Part shown: piece by piece, positions 4,922 to 5,325 of the stretch
Layout of the letters: each line of letters opens with the position of its first letter
Position numbering within the stretch: position 1 is the first letter of the stretch
Source of the DNA: Pseudomonadota bacterium
GTDB taxonomy: Bacteria > Pseudomonadota > Gammaproteobacteria > Acidiferrobacterales > Acidiferrobacteraceae
DNA length: 5,325 nt
Direction of reading: 5' to 3'
Assembly (NCBI GenBank): GCA_021795255.1
Contig: JAJYPQ010000318.1
Location: 1 to 5,325 of the forward strand
Program-made: the position numbers and the translations under genes
Notes under the pieces: model-generated
What the model saw: the letters and a program-made list of their open reading frames with translations, nothing else
What the model was told of the DNA's origin: nothing
Database searches by the model: none

Positions 4922-5290
4922 ATATATGTGTTTGGGGGGCGGCGCTTTTGACGACCTGTTGCTGTGACCGTCTTGCGCCAATGGCCCTTGCGCGGCTTCG
5001 GTTCCAAGGTGTGCGGGCTGTCCGTGAGACCTTGTTTTTAGGGCGGGCTACTTCTGGCAGGGAGGCCGAGGCCTTTTTCGCGCCCATGAAATTCGCATGG
5101 CGTCAGACCAAACCGGGGCCGTCTTTGTGGCCGTGCGACTTTGACGCCGGTTCATATGGCGAGCGTGCTTTCGGACGCCGACCGGTCAGGGTTTCGTGAG
5201 TTCCGGTTCGGTAAATTTCCGTCCCTGCAAGAGAAAATCCAGAAATCGCCCAGCCACCGCCGATAAGCGTTTGTTTTTCCGGTGGACGGC
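4922..5290. other. Intergenic region right of the MFS gene, no supported gene
   Basis: Short open frames occur on both strands (for example 4822-5199 on + and 5297-5103 on -), but their products show no recognisable domain and no convincing ribosome sites. Apart from the terminator-like hairpin at 5005-5039, AGGCC/GGCCT followed by TTTTC (5063-5079) and CCACCG/CGGTGG (5254-5259/5280-5285) are weaker inverted repeats. The last one lies just ahead of the possible start at 5291. Confidence 0.4.
5005..5039 (+). terminator. Orphan terminator-like hairpin
   Basis: CAAGGT (5005-5010) pairs with ACCTTG (5029-5034) and is followed at once by TTTTT (5035-5039). The 18-base loop contains an inner CGG/CCG pair (5014-5016/5022-5024). 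It would stop rightward transcripts, yet no + strand gene precedes it. It may protect the region from antisense read-through, or end a small RNA. Confidence 0.4.
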
Positions 5291-5325
5291 ATGCCATTGA
5301 CGCAGGATCGGAAAGCCATGGACGT
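5291..5325 (+). CDS. Possible start of a rightward gene, cut by window edge
   Basis: From ATG 5291 the frame reads MPLTQDRKAMD and stays open to the end; ATG 5318 is an in-frame alternative with AGGA (5304-5307) ten bases upstream. Twelve codons are too few to identify a family. An upstream TAA at 5264-5266 limits the start to this area. The call is weak and depends on sequence beyond the window. Confidence 0.2.
   Translation, partial: MPLTQDRKAMD

Noticed and set aside
1..5325. CRISPR array, rRNA or integron attC array
   Set aside because: No regularly spaced direct repeats, no rRNA-like sequence and no integrase gene were seen; the hairpins at 229-336 are not arranged as attC sites.

Overview
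The window looks like chromosomal DNA from a GC-rich Gram-negative bacterium, probably in Pseudomonadota. The reasons are a LuxR/LuxI acyl-homoserine-lactone (AHL) pair, Shine-Dalgarno (SD) starts, sigma70-like hexamers and an IS630-type insertion sequence. The species cannot be fixed from sequence alone.

Layout from left to right. The first ~129 bases are the end of an IS630-family element; the first 18 codons of its transposase run leftward out of the window. Bases ~130-694 hold no convincing gene. This stretch has a candidate outward promoter beside the IS, a run of compact inverted repeats (229-336) and a terminator-like hairpin (487-514). A short-chain dehydrogenase/reductase (SDR) gene follows on + (707-1495). 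A 326-base gap then carries a hairpin that covers part of the best SD sequence in the window, with an ATG-TGA start-stop pair just after it. Next comes luxR on + (1822-2619), facing luxI on - (3229-2537); their 3' ends overlap by 83 bases. Upstream of luxI on the same strand is an MFS transporter gene (4839-3346). The last ~490 bases are mostly non-coding, with an orphan terminator-like hairpin and perhaps the first codons of a rightward gene.

The central unit is a quorum-sensing module. LuxI would make an N-acyl-homoserine lactone (or a related acylated signal), and LuxR has the residues needed to bind such a ligand and DNA. The two genes are convergent, so their transcripts are antisense over their last 83 bases. 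A TTACCGA-N4/6-TCGG dyad lies upstream of both luxI and the MFS gene, which makes it a candidate shared operator. Roles of the SDR and the MFS transporter in signalling or its output are inference from proximity only.

The features most worth following are the SD-covering hairpin plus start-stop codon ahead of luxR, the changed signature residues in both LuxI and LuxR, the shared dyad, and the structured non-coding stretch next to the IS.
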